Origin: Aphelocoma coerulescens
Lineage: Eukaryota; Chordata; Aves; Passeriformes; Corvidae
Assembly: GCF_041296385.1 (NCBI RefSeq)
Contig: NC_091034.1
Location: 124,001 to 188,000 of the forward strand
Direction: 5' to 3'
DNA: 64,000 bases
Shown here: positions 48,191-60,941 of the stretch, one piece after another
How positions within the stretch are numbered: the first letter of the stretch is position 1
Layout: every line of letters begins with the position of its first letter
The notes under the pieces: model-generated
Told to the model about the DNA's origin: nothing
Seen by the model: the letters and a program-made list of their open reading frames with translations, nothing else
Databases searched by the model: none
Program-made: the position numbers and the translations under genes

Positions 48191-49039
48191 CTGAAAGAGA
48201 GCAGAAAAGGGAAGTTAATCCCACTGTGGAATCCGAGACTCCTGCATTTCACATTTCCACTCTGGTTGCTCACCATGGAGTTGTAGCCGTGAAAAAAAAG
48301 GGACAATGACACCAAATCAAATAAAAAGTGCCTTTTTTCCACCATTTTTATACCAGGCATTAAAAGGATGCTCATTTCTCTTCCAGCATTGTTTCCCTCA
48401 TTTTAGCAGAATCGTTTTCATCCCAGACCCCCCTCATCAGCTGTTCAATCCTCTGGCACTGGATTTGGACAAAGGAAGGGACGCACCTGGACTGCGGGAA
48501 ATCACGGAGAGAAACCCCTCCAAAACCTGACAGAGAAAAACAACAGGAGATGCAGGAAGACACATCCCTCATTTGCACGTCTGGAATGCTTTTGTAAAGA
48601 CTTCTCTGCATCTGGATGCACTTTGCACTTGGCTTTCTTTACAGGAATGCATTTGCTGCTAAACACATCTCAGGCCCTTGTTTGATCAGGATAAGGCGGG
48701 ATGGAGATGAAGACTCACACAGGGAATAGCCAGGGAGATTCCCAGATCTCTGAGCTCCTTCACAAGGCAGGAGATCCATTTGGCCCAGGAACCGAGCCCT
48801 CCCGAGGAATTGTCTGATGCCATCTCCACATTTCACAGCTGATCCTTGTGCTCAAAGGATCCCCCTTTCTTCCCTCCAGCCAATTCCAAGCCTCGCTGCC
48901 CCCAGCCGGGAACAGTCCCCAGGCCGATCCCTGCAGTCTTCCCTGCCAGGATCCTGCTCAGGAATCCATGGGAATGTAAGAATTAATTCTTCCCACCCCT
49001 GCCCAGTTCTAATTCCAAAGGATTTGGTGGCTGCCTTAC

Positions 49040-49167
49040 CCGGCTGGAGCCTGCTTCCAACTCTGCTCTTGCTGCTTCTGCTGCTTTCCATTTCCCAGGA
49101 ATTCCACCAACGGAGCGACAGCGTTTTCCACCTCCTCCTCCAGGATTCCCTCTGTTGCGTTCGGGTG
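49040..49167 (-). CDS. Candidate internal exon, unknown gene
   Basis: A 128-bp segment on the minus strand between an acceptor (GATATCCTTCCAG) and a donor (CCGG|GTAAGG). It is open for 42 codons plus two bases; the product is acidic then Gln/Lys-rich (EGILEEEVENAVAPLVEFLG, then GKQQKQQEQSWKQ), like an amphipathic helix. Its last two bases plus the first base of 48100-48190 make a Gly codon and keep the frame open. A possible first exon with ATG near 50449 and a donor at about 50396 is in a different phase, so the 5' end is unresolved. Confidence 0.35.
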
Positions 49168-49172
49168 CTGGA

Positions 49173-50679
49173 AGGATATCAAAACCTGGGCCTCACTATC
49201 AGGAATTATATCCCCGGATTTGTTCCTTTCCAAATGTCACCTCTTCCCAACAAAGCACTGGCCATCCAAGGAATTCTAGAGAGCGATGTGCTGACCGCTG
49301 CTTACTCCTCTGGAATGTCAGAGCTTGGAAAAAAAGGGCAGTTGAGGCTTTTCCTGGTGCTGCCCATGAAGTGTATTTTACCTAAGTGCCCCTGCCCATG
49401 CCTTTGCCTGTATCCACCAAAAATCCACCCGTTCATTCCCCAGCTGCTGCCTCCCTCTTTTCCTGGATCCAATAGAATTTTAACAGGTGAATATTCCCCT
49501 CTGGAAGAGCACCTTTCATTCCAAACCTAAGAACAAACAAATGAATCACTTTCCTTCGACCTTCCTTATTAGGATTCCACTGAGAGCAGTGGATGGAAAA
49601 TGATCCTCTCCTGGTCCCTGCTGGATTCCAGGAGCAGGGATCCTTTCCCTCTTTCCCCCCACCCCCCGCGGTGCCCTCCTCCCCCTCCCGCCCCACCCCG
49701 CACCCTTTTCAGCCTTTGTTCCACAGCTTTTGCCTCCGGACCTCAGATCCTTTTGGTCTCCAGGAGCTCCCAGCAGCTCCACAGCCTTTCCTCTCCCATC
49801 CTGATCCTTTCTCCAGGAATGGAGCTCTGCATTGCAATTCCCTTCTCTTTTCTCCGACAATTCCCACCAACCCAGACCTAAAGCTGACACAAGGAACGCT
49901 CGGTGCCCACAAATCCAAATCCAGACCCGGCCATCCCTAAACCAGCAACTCCCAGACAATTTGCGTTCATTCCAACCTAACACTGAGGAGTCACCCAATC
50001 CTTCAAAATTCCCAAGAAATATCCCGTTGCCTTCAGCTCCCCGGGGATTCTGCTTCGTGCTCACACGGATTTGGGACTTCCCTGAAAAACCCGTGCAGGG
50101 CACACTGGAATCCCCGATCCCATGAATCCGGGGAGTGTGCAAAGCTCGGTCCAGCCTGGGCCCCCAGAAATTTTTGCCAAATATCCCCCAAGTCCTCAGG
50201 ATAACAGAACTCTCTGGTACTGCATTTTTGGCATTGTAAAGCCTGGAATTACTTTATTCCTAGTGCTGGGCTCTGGATGTGGCCGAGAAAATCCCGGCCT
50301 CCACACAGACCCAGATTCCAAACTTTTTGATACATTTGAGCAAACCGAGAAATTCCCCTTCCCTGCTTCTTCTTAAGGGCATCCTTCTCTTCCCTTACCC
50401 GGCCTGCTCTCTCCCACTGGGCTGGGTTTTTCCCTTCCCATGCTAATTAGTCCCCACTTCTAGGAGGTTTAGGTACCTTTCTTCCCCGGCAGGGATTTCT
50501 TAACACAGCTACCGAGGCTTTGGGAGTCTTCTTTATCTTCTACTTTCTGGAAACACACCCTCTGATCCATAAATGCCACAATCCAGATGCCCAACTTCAA
50601 CAAGACATCCTTTTCACCTAAAAACACTCACTCTCAACTCTTAGATCTTTTAAAGTTTTACCCCCGCAAAATTCCCCTG
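49173..50679. other. Non-coding or unresolved 5' part of candidate gene
   Basis: No domain-bearing frame. A donor-like CCGG|GTAAGG on the minus strand near 50396 follows an ATG-containing open stretch and could be a first exon. Nothing else is recognised. Confidence 0.4.
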
Positions 50680-51196
50680 GTTTTCCACCGCTGAATTCCT
50701 CAGTCCTGCTTCCAAGGATTTCTTGAATACCACGGGGCTTTTCTCAAGATTTACCCCCACAACCTTCCCTACGTGCCCACTGCTCGCCACCTCATTTTTC
50801 CCTCAATGTCTTCGTTCTCCACCCCAGAGAGTTTGTCAAGTGTTGCCTCCAAAATGTTCCCCCTCTGTCCACTACTGAGTTCCCCATTTTGCCTTCAAAA
50901 TATTCATTCTGTCCCCTCCAGATTGCATCCACTTTTACCCCCAACATTTTACTTCCTCTACAATATTGATTAAACCTTTTCCACCCCAAAAATGTGCATT
51001 CCCTCCCTTAAACAGCACCTCAGCTTTTCCCTCAAAAATGCCCCAGAGAGAAACTCCGATTCAGCCCCCAAACTCCCATTTTCCTACACAAACAGTTCTT
51101 GTGGCCCCTCTCAATTCCCCCAGGCTTTCAGCTAAAGGAATAACTGGAAGCCTATTCCCTCATCTCTGCCCTTGTTTTGCTTTCCTGGAAAACCTT
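50680..51196 (+). repeat. Duplicated segment, copy 2
   Basis: Direct-orientation copy of 41465-41982, about 9.2 kb away. Here the sequence continues normally to the left (no LTR) and is cut on the right by the 10-bp array. Confidence 0.9.
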
Positions 51197-53110
51197 AGCC
51201 CCATAGAACCTTCTAGAACCCCACAGAAGCTTCAAAACCCCATAGGACTCCATAGAACCTTCTAGAGCCCCACAGCACCCCATAGAACCTTCTAGAGCCC
51301 CATAGAACCCAATGGGACCCCACAGAACCTTCTGGAGCCCCACAGCATCCCATAGAGCCCCACAGAACCCAATGGAACCCCACAGAACCTTGTAGAGCCC
51401 CATAGAACCCAATGGAACTCCACAGAACTTTCTGGAACCCCACAGAGCTCCACAGAACCCCATAGAACCTTCTGGAGCCCCATAGATCCCCATAGAGCCC
51501 ATAGAGCCCCATAGAATCTTCCCGAGCTTCACAGAACTCAGTGGGACCCCATCGAACCATCTGGAGCCCCACAGCGCCCCACAGAACCCAATGGAACCCC
51601 ATAAAACCTTCTGGAGCCCAACAGTGCCCCATAGATCCCCACAGAGCCCTACGGAATCTTCTGGAGCCCCATAGACCCCAATGGGACCTCACAGAACCTT
51701 ATAGAGCCTCACAGCACCCCACAGAGTCCCATAGAAGCCCGCAGAACCTTCTAGAGCCCCACACAGCCTAATGGGACCCCACAGAACCCACAGACCCCCA
51801 TAGAACCTTCTAGAACCCCACAAAACCTCCTGGCGCCCCATAGGACTCCATAGAGCTCCACAGAACATTCTAGATCCCCATAGAATCCCATAGAACCTTC
51901 TAGAGCCCCACAGCACCCCATAGAACTGCATAGAACCCAATGGGACCCCACAGAACCTTCTGGAGCCCCATAGAACCCCATAGAGCCCCCCAGAACCTTC
52001 TAGAGCACTACAGGACCCCACAGAGCCCCATAGACCCCTGTAGAACGCCAGAGAACCTTCTGGAGCCCTACAGCACCCCATAGAACCTTCTAGAACCCCA
52101 TATGACCCAATGGGACCCCATAGACTCCCATAGAACCTTCTAGAGCTTCATAGGGCCGCACAGAACCCAATGGGACTCCACAGAACTTTCTAGAACCCCA
52201 CAGAGCTCCATAGAACCCCATAGAACTTTCCAGAGCCTCACAGCGCCCCATAGATCCCCATAGATCCCCATAGAACCCCATAGAGCCCCATAGAATCTTC
52301 CAGAGCTCCATAGAACCCAATGGAGCCCCATAGAACCCAATGAGACCCCACAGAACCTTCTGGTGCCCTGCAGCCCCCCCATAGACCCCCACAGGACCCC
52401 ACAGAACCTTCTAGAACCCCATAGAACCCAATGGGACCCCATAGACTCCCACAGAGCCCCACAGAACCTTCTAGAGCCCCATAGAGCCCCATAGAATCCA
52501 ATGGGACCCCACAGAATCTTATAGAGCCCTGTAGAGCCCCACAGAACTTTCTGGAGCCCCATAGAACCTTCTAGCACACCATGGGACCCCACAGCACCCC
52601 ATAGACCCTCACAGAACCCCATAGAACCTTCTGGAGCCCTACAGCGCCCCATAGAACCTTCTAGAACCCCACAGAACCCAATGGGACCCCACAGAGCTCC
52701 AGAGAATCCAATGGGACCCCATAGAACATTCTGGAGCCCCACAGAACCCAATGGGACCCCACAGAACGCCACAGAACCCCATAGAGCCCCACAGAGTCTT
52801 CTAGGACCCCATAGAGCCCCATAGAACTCCATAGAACCTCACAGAACCTTACAGAACCCCACAGAGCCCCCCAGAACCTTCTGGAGCCCCACAGCACCCC
52901 ATAGAGCCCCATAGAATCTTCCAGAGCTCCATAGAACCCACTGGGAACCCACAGAACACCACAGACCCCCACAGAACCTTCCGGAGCCCCATAGAACCCA
53001 ATGGGACCCCACAGAACTTTCTAGAACCCCACAGAGCCCCATAGAAGCCATAGAACCTTCTGGAGCCCCACAGCACCCCATAGAGCCCCACAGCACCCCA
53101 TAGATCCTTC
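51197..53110 (+). repeat. Degenerate 10-bp tandem array (~190 units)
   Basis: Parses cleanly into decamers of the type CCCAYAGARC, alternating irregularly with CTTCTRGAGC and CCAATGGGAC. About 1.9 kb without interruption. The minus-strand open frames (up to 230 codons, Gly/Ser/Leu/Trp-rich with a 10-residue period) arise because three decamers make 30 bp; they are not called as genes. Confidence 0.93.
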
Positions 53111-54177
53111 ACTTTGCCTCAGGTGCTTCTGTCACCAGCCCAGGGATTTTCTCTCTCCCAAGGCTCCTTTCCTAGCTGGAGGCTTTTCTGATCCTCCCCT
53201 GACTTGTGACCCAGGTGTGGGACATCCCCTCCCAGAGCGGGGTTCCCAGAGGATCCCCAGCGGGAGGGATGGGGTCCATGGGGTGCTGACTGCTGTGACC
53301 CACCTGGGGACAGTGGGCACAGCCTCTGCAGGCACCCTCTGGAAGGCCCGGAGTTGATGTCACAGCCCTGTGCAGAGCTTTATCAGGCAATAAACATTAA
53401 CATTCCTCAGCCCCAACTGCCAGAGCGTTGCTGGAATGGATTTGTTATTTTTACGAAGGAGAAGATCAAAGACTGGCGGGAGAGAAGGCCCCAATAACCT
53501 GGATGCCACCTGACTGAACACCTCCATCCTCCCAAAACACAGGAGTGTTTTATACCCAGCCCTTTGTTGGTTTTGAGTGATCCAGCCTCAGGAACCAGGA
53601 TCTGCAATTGCCCCTATTTCACACAGAACAAACATTATTCCTGCCATAAACCCTTCGAGGCAGGGCTTGTGTTTTATTTGCATTCATTTGTCCAGCCTCT
53701 TTTCCAAGCCAGCTGTCTCCTGACATCATGTACTCACAAACCCCACAAGTGCCTCTCAGAGATGCCAGCCCCTGACTGATTTAACTGATGGCTCTTTTGA
53801 TGCTGCTCCTCGTGGGGAGGTGCAGGATCTGGGACCCCAGCAGAGGCAAGGCTGCCACAGGCCCACCAGGCTCAGCAACGCTGTGTATCTCCAGTAGCTG
53901 CACATCAGCCCAGTAGCTGCTCCTGGATCTTCCCTGTTGGCCCCTCCAGACTCCAAGATCTTTCCATCAATTGGCCAGGCCCCTCTGAGCCTCTGGCAGT
54001 CAAATCCTCTGGTTTTCACGTCCTTGTGCACATGCAGACTCCTGGCTCCCAAGGCTCTTACCTGGCTGGATACTCCCTGGAAGTGCATTCCCACACTCCT
54101 ACACAGCTCTGGCCCCTGGCACGCGAGCTGTATTGCCTACAGTTCCACTCTGGGGGGGGCTCTCAGACTTCCCTTCA
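53111..54177. other. Non-coding, no recognised gene
   Basis: Ordinary composition. An AATAAA occurs near 53390 on the plus strand, without an assignable exon. Confidence 0.5.
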
Positions 54178-54262
54178 GAGGGAATACAGTCCCTGACCCA
54201 GGAGAAGATTTAGGAGTGGAGGTTAATGAGAAGCCAGGTCACAGTGTGCTGATCAGGATCAC
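54178..54262 (+). mobile_element. Possible CR1 internal fragment
   Basis: CCAGGAGAAGATTTAGGAG and GTGGAGGTTAATGAGAAGCC resemble the 3' part of the CR1 reverse-transcriptase region in plus orientation. Short and diverged. Confidence 0.35.
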
Positions 54263-54481
54263 GCTACCCAGTGAGCTCTTTACACAGCACTGGCTCTTGT
54301 CCCCTGGGCCTTATTTTTGTCCGGTGTTTCTTCCTCTCCAGATTCCATCAACCCCTCCATTTCCCCACCTTTGGTTCTTCCCCTAAGCTTCCTATAGTAA
54401 GTGTAATGGGATCCTGAACTTCCCTTCCCCTGCACTTCAGAATGTTTCCTATATACCCATGCAGGGAGAAAGGGAGAAGAG

Positions 54482-54911
54482 AGGTTGGTTGGAGGGACCT
54501 TAAAGGTCATCCAGTCCCACCCCTTTGCCATGGGCAGGGACACCTTCCACTATCCCAGGTTGCTCCATACCCCGTCCAACCTGGCCTTGGACACTTCCGA
54601 GGATGGGGCAGCCACAGCTTCTCTGGGCACCCTGTGCCAGGGCCTCACCACCCTCACAGCCAGTAATTCCTTCCCAGTATCCCATCTATCCCTGCCCTCT
54701 GGCACTGGGAAGCCATTCCCTGTGTCCTGTCCCTCCATGCCTTGTCCCCAGTCCCTCTCCAGCTCTCCTGGAGCCCCTTCAGGCCCTGCAAGGGGCTCTG
54801 AGCTCTCCCTGGAGCCTTCTCTTCTTCAGGTGAACACCCCCACCTCTCCCAGCCTGGCTCCAGAGGGGCTCCAGCCCTTGAAGCATCTCCATGTCCCTCA
54901 GAGGCCTTTGT
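54482..54911 (-). mobile_element. CR1 LINE, 3' ~430 bp
   Basis: Plus strand starts TTGGTTGGAGGGACCTTAAA and continues GGTTGCTCCATACCCCGTCC, CTTCTCTGGGCACCCTGTGCC and AGCATCTCCATGTCCCTCAG. This is the antisense of the avian CR1 3' region, so the element is on the minus strand, truncated at its 5' side. Confidence 0.85.
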
Positions 54912-56499
54912 TGACTGGCAATGACAAACTTTAGGTCGCATCTTCAATGTGCATGAGATGTCCAGAGTTACCTCGGGCTGCTCCCTAGACACAAGCTATT
55001 TTGCTCCTGGAATGCAATGGGAAGAGAATTCTTTGTGTGATGTTCTGTGAATTCCCCTCTCTCTGGTGATGAGTTATCTCAGCTGTTGACTTACCAGGGT
55101 TCAGACCTTCCTCCCTTCCCAAAAACAATCTGTTCAACAGTTGGATTTCCAGAGTGCATAACCCTTTGTTATTCCTGCAAGTCCCTGTTGTTCTCTGTGC
55201 CTTTGTGTGCTCACTCACCCACATCTACTGAGTTCATTCAGAGCCATCACAAGAGCTCTACTGAAGGCCCTGAAGTCTGAGTCAACAAGAGATCAAAGAT
55301 AAGAAGCAGCTTTAGAGCACAAAAAGCCAAATGATATCGGACAAGGGGAATTTAGTGAAATGATCAGGCAGTGGGTTCAGAATAATCATTTCTTTTTCAC
55401 CAACAAATATGCACCACACTCGGTACAAGCTTCCAAAGTAATAAAAAAACTCTTCCAGAGCTATTAAAACCCAATGTGGCTCATGAGCAAACTGAGACAT
55501 GGATCCTTGGAAGTGCCATGGAAGTATCACTGGATGTGCCTTTCTGAAGGATCTGGAAATAAGAGACCCTCCCGTGATTAACCTGTTTATCACAATTTCC
55601 CCCTTCACTTTTTTCCTCTCCTCTTTCCCAGATTAAAGAAGTTCATCTCCCCCCACCTGATGCGCCACAGACCTTTCACCACCTCCGTCACCCTGCATTG
55701 GATTTTCCAGTTTTTTTCACAGCTATCTCCCAGGAGAGGGGTTGGACATCTACCAGAAGATATCAAAAAGTCAAAGTTGTCTGGGCTAAGTCACCTGACT
55801 GACACCAAAGTGTAGGGTATTTGCTATTTAAAGCAGATGAATGCTAACAGGGATATTGGGATTCACTGTGTCACCTTATCCACTGAAACGGCAAAGCAGA
55901 CATTTAGTGATCTGGTCAAAAAGTGTCTCACCACGACAGGAATGAAAACAGCAAAAAAATACTTTTATCAGCAATTCTGATAAATATCAGTGCCTGATAG
56001 TGCAAATATCCCAGGCAGAGGAGAACATGGGATTTGTCTTTCAGATTCCTGGGAAAAAAGCCAAGTTAAGATCCTGGAAAGATGTAAAGATCAAAGAGTG
56101 TTTCTATTTTGCCCCTGATATTTTTTATCAGAACATGCAAAATATTTAATGCAAATTCTCCTTGGGTGTGCCACTGCTTTTATGGACTTTTTACTGCTTA
56201 TAAACCAAATCACGTCATCGCTGGTACTTTCTCTGACCCTTTAGTTAAAATGTTACCCCAAGGACAATCATATCTTTGTGTGCTCAGTGTTTGCTGAGTA
56301 CTTCAGGATCCTTGGATTTGCATGGGGTAGGAGCAGAGGCCCACCCAGGGATAAGACCAACCCCATCAACACTGCCTGCAATCGTTCTGCATTTTTTCCA
56401 GGAAAAGCTTCATTTGAAATTAGCAAAAACTTCTTCTATTTCCTAGGTGGGGGCAGGTCAGAAATTCACTGATATTAAACAAAAAGACAAAAAGAAGGG
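54912..56499. other. Non-coding, no recognised gene
   Basis: AT-richer unique-looking DNA. A 98-codon minus-strand frame at 55312-55608 has no motif and no flanking splice signals that I can support. Confidence 0.5.
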
Positions 56500-56664
56500 T
56501 GACTGAGCACTGGAATGGGCTGCTCAGAGAGGCTGTGGAGTCTCCATCCTTGGAGACATCCAAAAGTCATCTGGAAATGGTCCTGGGCACTCAGGCCCCA
56601 GGGAGGTGGGACTGGATGACCCCCAGCATCCCTTCCAACCTCAGCCACTCCAGGATTCTGTGAA
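56500..56664 (+). mobile_element. CR1 LINE 3' fragment
   Basis: GGAATGGGCTGCTCAGAGAG, GTGGAGTCTCCATCCTTGGA, GATGACCCCCAGCATCCCTT and CCAACCTCAGCC in order match the sense strand of a CR1 3' end. Confidence 0.85.
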
Positions 56665-59600
56665 GAAATGGGTTTCAGCCTTCATATTTTTGTACCTTTG
56701 AAAGGAAGAAAATTTTTTTGCTGCTAAAACAACTTCTTTTCCTGCTTGCCTCAAATGCTGTCTGGATTTATCCCTTTATGGAAAACTAAAAAAAAAAAGG
56801 GGGGGGGGGAGGAAAAAAACAAGTGTTAACAAACATTCTGAACTACAGGAAGAGTATGGGCAAACCAGGACAACCTCTGGGAAGACAGAGGTCAATGGGA
56901 ATAGAAGCAGATAAACACAGCATTTCTGGATAGAAGGGGTACAGGAGTGGGACTAGAGGGTAATGTGGGTGGGAATTGGAAAGAAATGATGGGATTTGTA
57001 TTTTAATAGGATCTAAAGCTGGTTGGTTGAGAACACTGGTGGCTAGAACTAGAGAAGAGATTAAAACTATGGGAAATATGTAGAAATTATATGTTTTAAA
57101 CTAAGAAAAAATGATCAGTCCAGGGAATTCTGAGCTTCAGTGGAATACAGGGAGAAATGGGCAGGGAAATCCCATAAGGACCAAGGGAGTCATGGGGCAG
57201 GAATGAAAGGGGAGGAATAATGAAAGCTGGGGAAAGAGCCACATTGTAGAATCAAGGAGAAAAAAAACCAACCCAAACTCCAAAACTTAGAGATAAGAGA
57301 CAGGGGATGGTGCCAGTAGGAAGGAGCAGAACTGGCAGCCAGTAGGTAGAATAAATGGATGTATCAGGCAAGGCTTGGATAATGTGGAAATGTGGAAGAG
57401 CCAGGCAAAGTGAGGAGAAGGGTAAGAGAAATTTGGGCAGAAATGGGAGGCAAATTTAAGGGAGAACAGGCACAAAAGTCTGTGCATCCAATAATAGTGA
57501 GAAAAGGGGAAATCCCACCTTCCTGATGACTGTGGACATCATAACACGGAATTACACAGCGATAAAGGGACGAGGGGAATCAGGGCAGTGCTGGACACAG
57601 GGAAGAGCTGCCAGTGTCTGGATTATCCAGTGCTTCAAGGAGCTCTCGGAATTACAGAATTGATGGAATTTGTCATCTCAGTGCTCAACAGCTGCAAAAA
57701 AACTCCCGTGTTGGGAGTTGGCAATAAAGGAGCTGTTAATATTGCTGAGGTTCAGGCCTGGGGGTGTCAGGGCAGTACAGACCACACTGCCCCTCCTATG
57801 GATGGAAAGGAAGAGGGAATGACTCAGAAAGAAGAATTCATTGATTCTAAAGCCTAAAAGACCCCTTTGCAGATGCCCAGTGTGAACTGGGATTTAACAT
57901 GTGCTAGAGAAAGGTGTGCACGTGTTAGGGAGGAATTCTTGTGTGGTTAAAGGATGTGGATGTAAAGTCTGTGGTTAAGAAAGATAATACAGGCAATATT
58001 TAATTAGCAGATGCTCAATCTCCCTTGCAAGCTGCTCATTATTTAATCACACACCCTGAAAGGAAATGGTGTCTAAAACCATTTTGTTACACCCCTGACA
58101 TAAAATCCCCCTTTTTATCAATCAGCTTTCCCTGTGTGCAAACCTCCCCCTGTGTCAGGGAGTTCTCTTGTCCTGGATAAAGTAACTTATGTAATACCCA
58201 CTGCTGTACACGTTCCACAGGCAGGATCACCCGGCTTTGGGAAGAGCTGCCAGCTGTGGCTGCTGTCCTTGTGGACAGCCTTTTGTCCCTACCTCTGTTC
58301 AGTGCTTCTACTCCAGAATTTCTTCTGAAGATCTGATCTAAATCTCCCCTCCAAGGCCATTCTCCCTTACCCTATCACTGCCTGCTCTCGTAAAAAGTTC
58401 AAGCTCTTCATCAGAAGAGCAGAGGACTTTGTTCCAAAAAGGAGTGTTTGCCACCATGATCACTAAAGGCTTTGAAATCTTTATCCCATATTTTTCTTTG
58501 GAACTCAGCCCTAAACCTCCTTTCAACTTCCCCCCTCACCGTGCTGCAGAAATGGGGCAGTTTTAGTAGCCAGCAGCAGGAGAGTAGAAAGTTCCTTTTT
58601 CTCCCTTCCCAGCTGTACAATCTCCCTCCTGCAGCCCTGTGTTATCATCTCATATCAACAGAATTGGCTTGCACGTGTTCTCATGAGCAAAGAATACAGA
58701 TAAATTTGTGCTGCTTAATAGGGGCACTGTTATGCTATGAGAAGTACCCTATAAACTGGAGCAAATTCTCCCAAGTAATTAAAAAAGACATCATAGAAAA
58801 TTATCCATTTGTGTCCCTTGTGTTTTTTTCCCTTTTAAAACAATGTTAGTCCTTTAAAGGAGTGAAAATGTGCAGAATAGCGGATTTGGGCATAAACATG
58901 GGCAAGTCCTAAATTCCAAAATTGGACTAAAACTGTCTCAGATCAGCCCATAAAAGCCTGTATTCGCTTAAAACCTGATTATAGAACTGAGTATCTGGGC
59001 ATTCCAGTATACTGGATGAGAACTCAGAACCAAGGCCAAGGACAGCTGCTGAGAAAACCCCGTTATATTGGGACACTTCCAAAAAACTGGGTGTACTCAA
59101 AGTTTTTTCCAGTGGCATGTTCCCTTACCCAGCTCCCAGAGACAAACTTCACTACCAGAGATGTGTCCATGTCTATCCCATCCATCATTTGCAGTTGAAC
59201 TTGGAGACACAACTGCAGCCTTGCTGAGACATGAGAAACTCCCGATGTACAAAAACTGCTCAGTATTCCCTGGGATTAGGCTTCCAGGGGAATGTGCTGA
59301 AGATGATTGAGGAAACCCGGACATTTCTGTGCTATACCTTCCAGAGCAGTGCTGGTGGTGTCTGTCACTTGCCTGACCTCCCTATGGCATCACTGAGCCG
59401 TGAGAATGAATACTGAAGGAAGCGGATGTGTGCGACGAGGAATAAAGGACAAGGGATGCCTGTGATCAGCTCCAAGGGTTGAAATATGATTGCACCAATA
59501 TTCAGGTTGTGTTACTCTCCTCAAAAAGCCCAGTCTGCACAAGACCAGGCATTTCTGCTGGTGAATATATTTACCTTTGAATTCCATTTCCCTCCTGAGA

Positions 59601-60086
59601 GGTGTTTCTTGGACACACTGCTCTGATTTAATGCTCTTGGTTTAGTGCTGTGCACAATAGGTGGGATTTAGAAGGAAATTTTGTGTCCTCCTGATTCACT
59701 TCCATCACAATGCTGATTAAACTCTGCCAACACTTCCCAAGTAGTTCTGGCAGACAGGGAGACATGCTGGATTTAGAGTTTAGCACTGTGGGAAGAGCCC
59801 CAGTGACCCAGCCTGGACTTTGGTTAGAGGTAGACTAGAATTACGGTATCGATCCTTTGCAGGATCTGTTCACCCACTCCTACAACTTTCCTTGCCTTAT
59901 TCTGCCCTTTGCCCCCTTGTCACCAGTTTTGCATATTCCTTATGAACAGCAATACAGAAATATGATACAGAATTTTCTAACCAGAGCCAAGAGTTGATTG
60001 TAAATCTCATATGAGGAAAAGATAAAGACATCAGCACCAGGCTGACGTCTGTCCTCTCCTTAGTGATTAAACGTTAATAGCAAATC
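56665..60086. other. Non-coding, no recognised gene
   Basis: About 3.4 kb of AT-richer DNA. An A-run/G-run (about 56789-56820) is low complexity. Open frames of 60-125 codons (for example 57588-57857 plus and 58472-58849 plus) have no recognisable domain. Confidence 0.5.
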
Positions 60087-60315
60087 AGAGAATCGTATCA
60101 GAGAATCGTATCAGAGAATCCCAGGCTGGTCTGGGTTGGGAGGGACCTTGAAGCCCATCCCATCCCATCCCATCCCATCCCATCCCATCCCATCCCATCC
60201 CATCCCATCCCATCCCATCCCATCCCATCCCATCCCACCCCTGCCATGGGCAGGGACACTTTCCACTCTACCAGGTTGCTCCAAGCCCCGTCCAACCTGA
60301 TCTTGGCTCCCCATC
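60087..60315 (-). mobile_element. CR1 LINE 3' fragment split by microsatellite
   Basis: Repeated tail units (AGAGAATCGTATC, three copies) precede GGTTGGGAGGGACCTTGAAG. After a pentanucleotide expansion the CR1 resumes with CCATGGGCAGGGACACTTTC and GGTTGCTCCAAGCCCCGTCC. The orientation is antisense on the plus strand. Confidence 0.85.
60154..60236 (+). repeat. (CCCAT)n microsatellite, ~16.6 units
   Basis: 83 bp of perfect CCCAT repeats inside the CR1 copy, likely seeded by the CR1 phrase ...CATCCAGTCCCACCCC. The open frames across it (GWDGM repeats) are artefacts. Confidence 0.97.
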
Positions 60316-60561
60316 CCCACAAAGCACTGGGATTCAGAAGTCACTTATAGATCACAAGTGGAGAAAAGGAATATAATAAGCGGAACTGGGGAAATAATGG
60401 ATTTGGAGGTAAGAAGGGTGCATGAGGTAACACAAGCCTGATGGTTTGGTGAAAAATAAGGGAATCAACATCATCTTTTCTCATAATACAAGTTACCCAG
60501 TTGAATTGCCAGTGAGACAATTCATTGTAGCTCACTCATTTTTCAGGGACTGAGATGTTGA

Positions 60562-60656
60562 GGAATCCTAGAATCACAAAATTGTTTGGTTTGAAAGGGA
60601 CCCCAAAGATCATTTAGTTCCAGCCCCTGTCCTGGGCAGAGACACCTCCTACTCTC
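60562..60656 (-). mobile_element. CR1 LINE 3' fragment
   Basis: AATCCTAGAATCACAAAATT, TTTGAAAGGGACCCCAAAGA and TCATTTAGTTCCAGCCCCTG on the plus strand are the antisense of a CR1 tail. Confidence 0.75.
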
Positions 60657-60941
60657 TACCTACTACGTCCTACCTCTTACTGGACCCCTCAGGAAGGGCT
60701 TTGCATTGTGACCTGATGCCCAGAGGTCAGGTCTGCCCAAAATCAGTTCTTTCTGATGTGGGATTTCGGTCAACTCAGCATTTGGGCTATAAACACAAAC
60801 CTCATGAGATGCTGTCAGAGCACTGAGATCCATCTGCTCCCTGTGGGTTGGGGGCTGCATATATAAAAATGGAGATAATAGTTCAACAGTCAGGAGGGAA
60901 ACATTTAAAATGTCTGATATGGACTTGCATTATGAGGATGA

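Noticed and set aside
51213..52832. Minus-strand proteins in the decamer array (up to 230 codons)
   Set aside because: The 10-residue protein period is the translation of the 10-bp repeat; all parallel frames look alike.
57588..57857. 89-codon plus-strand frame
   Set aside because: No motif, no splice context, composition like its surroundings.
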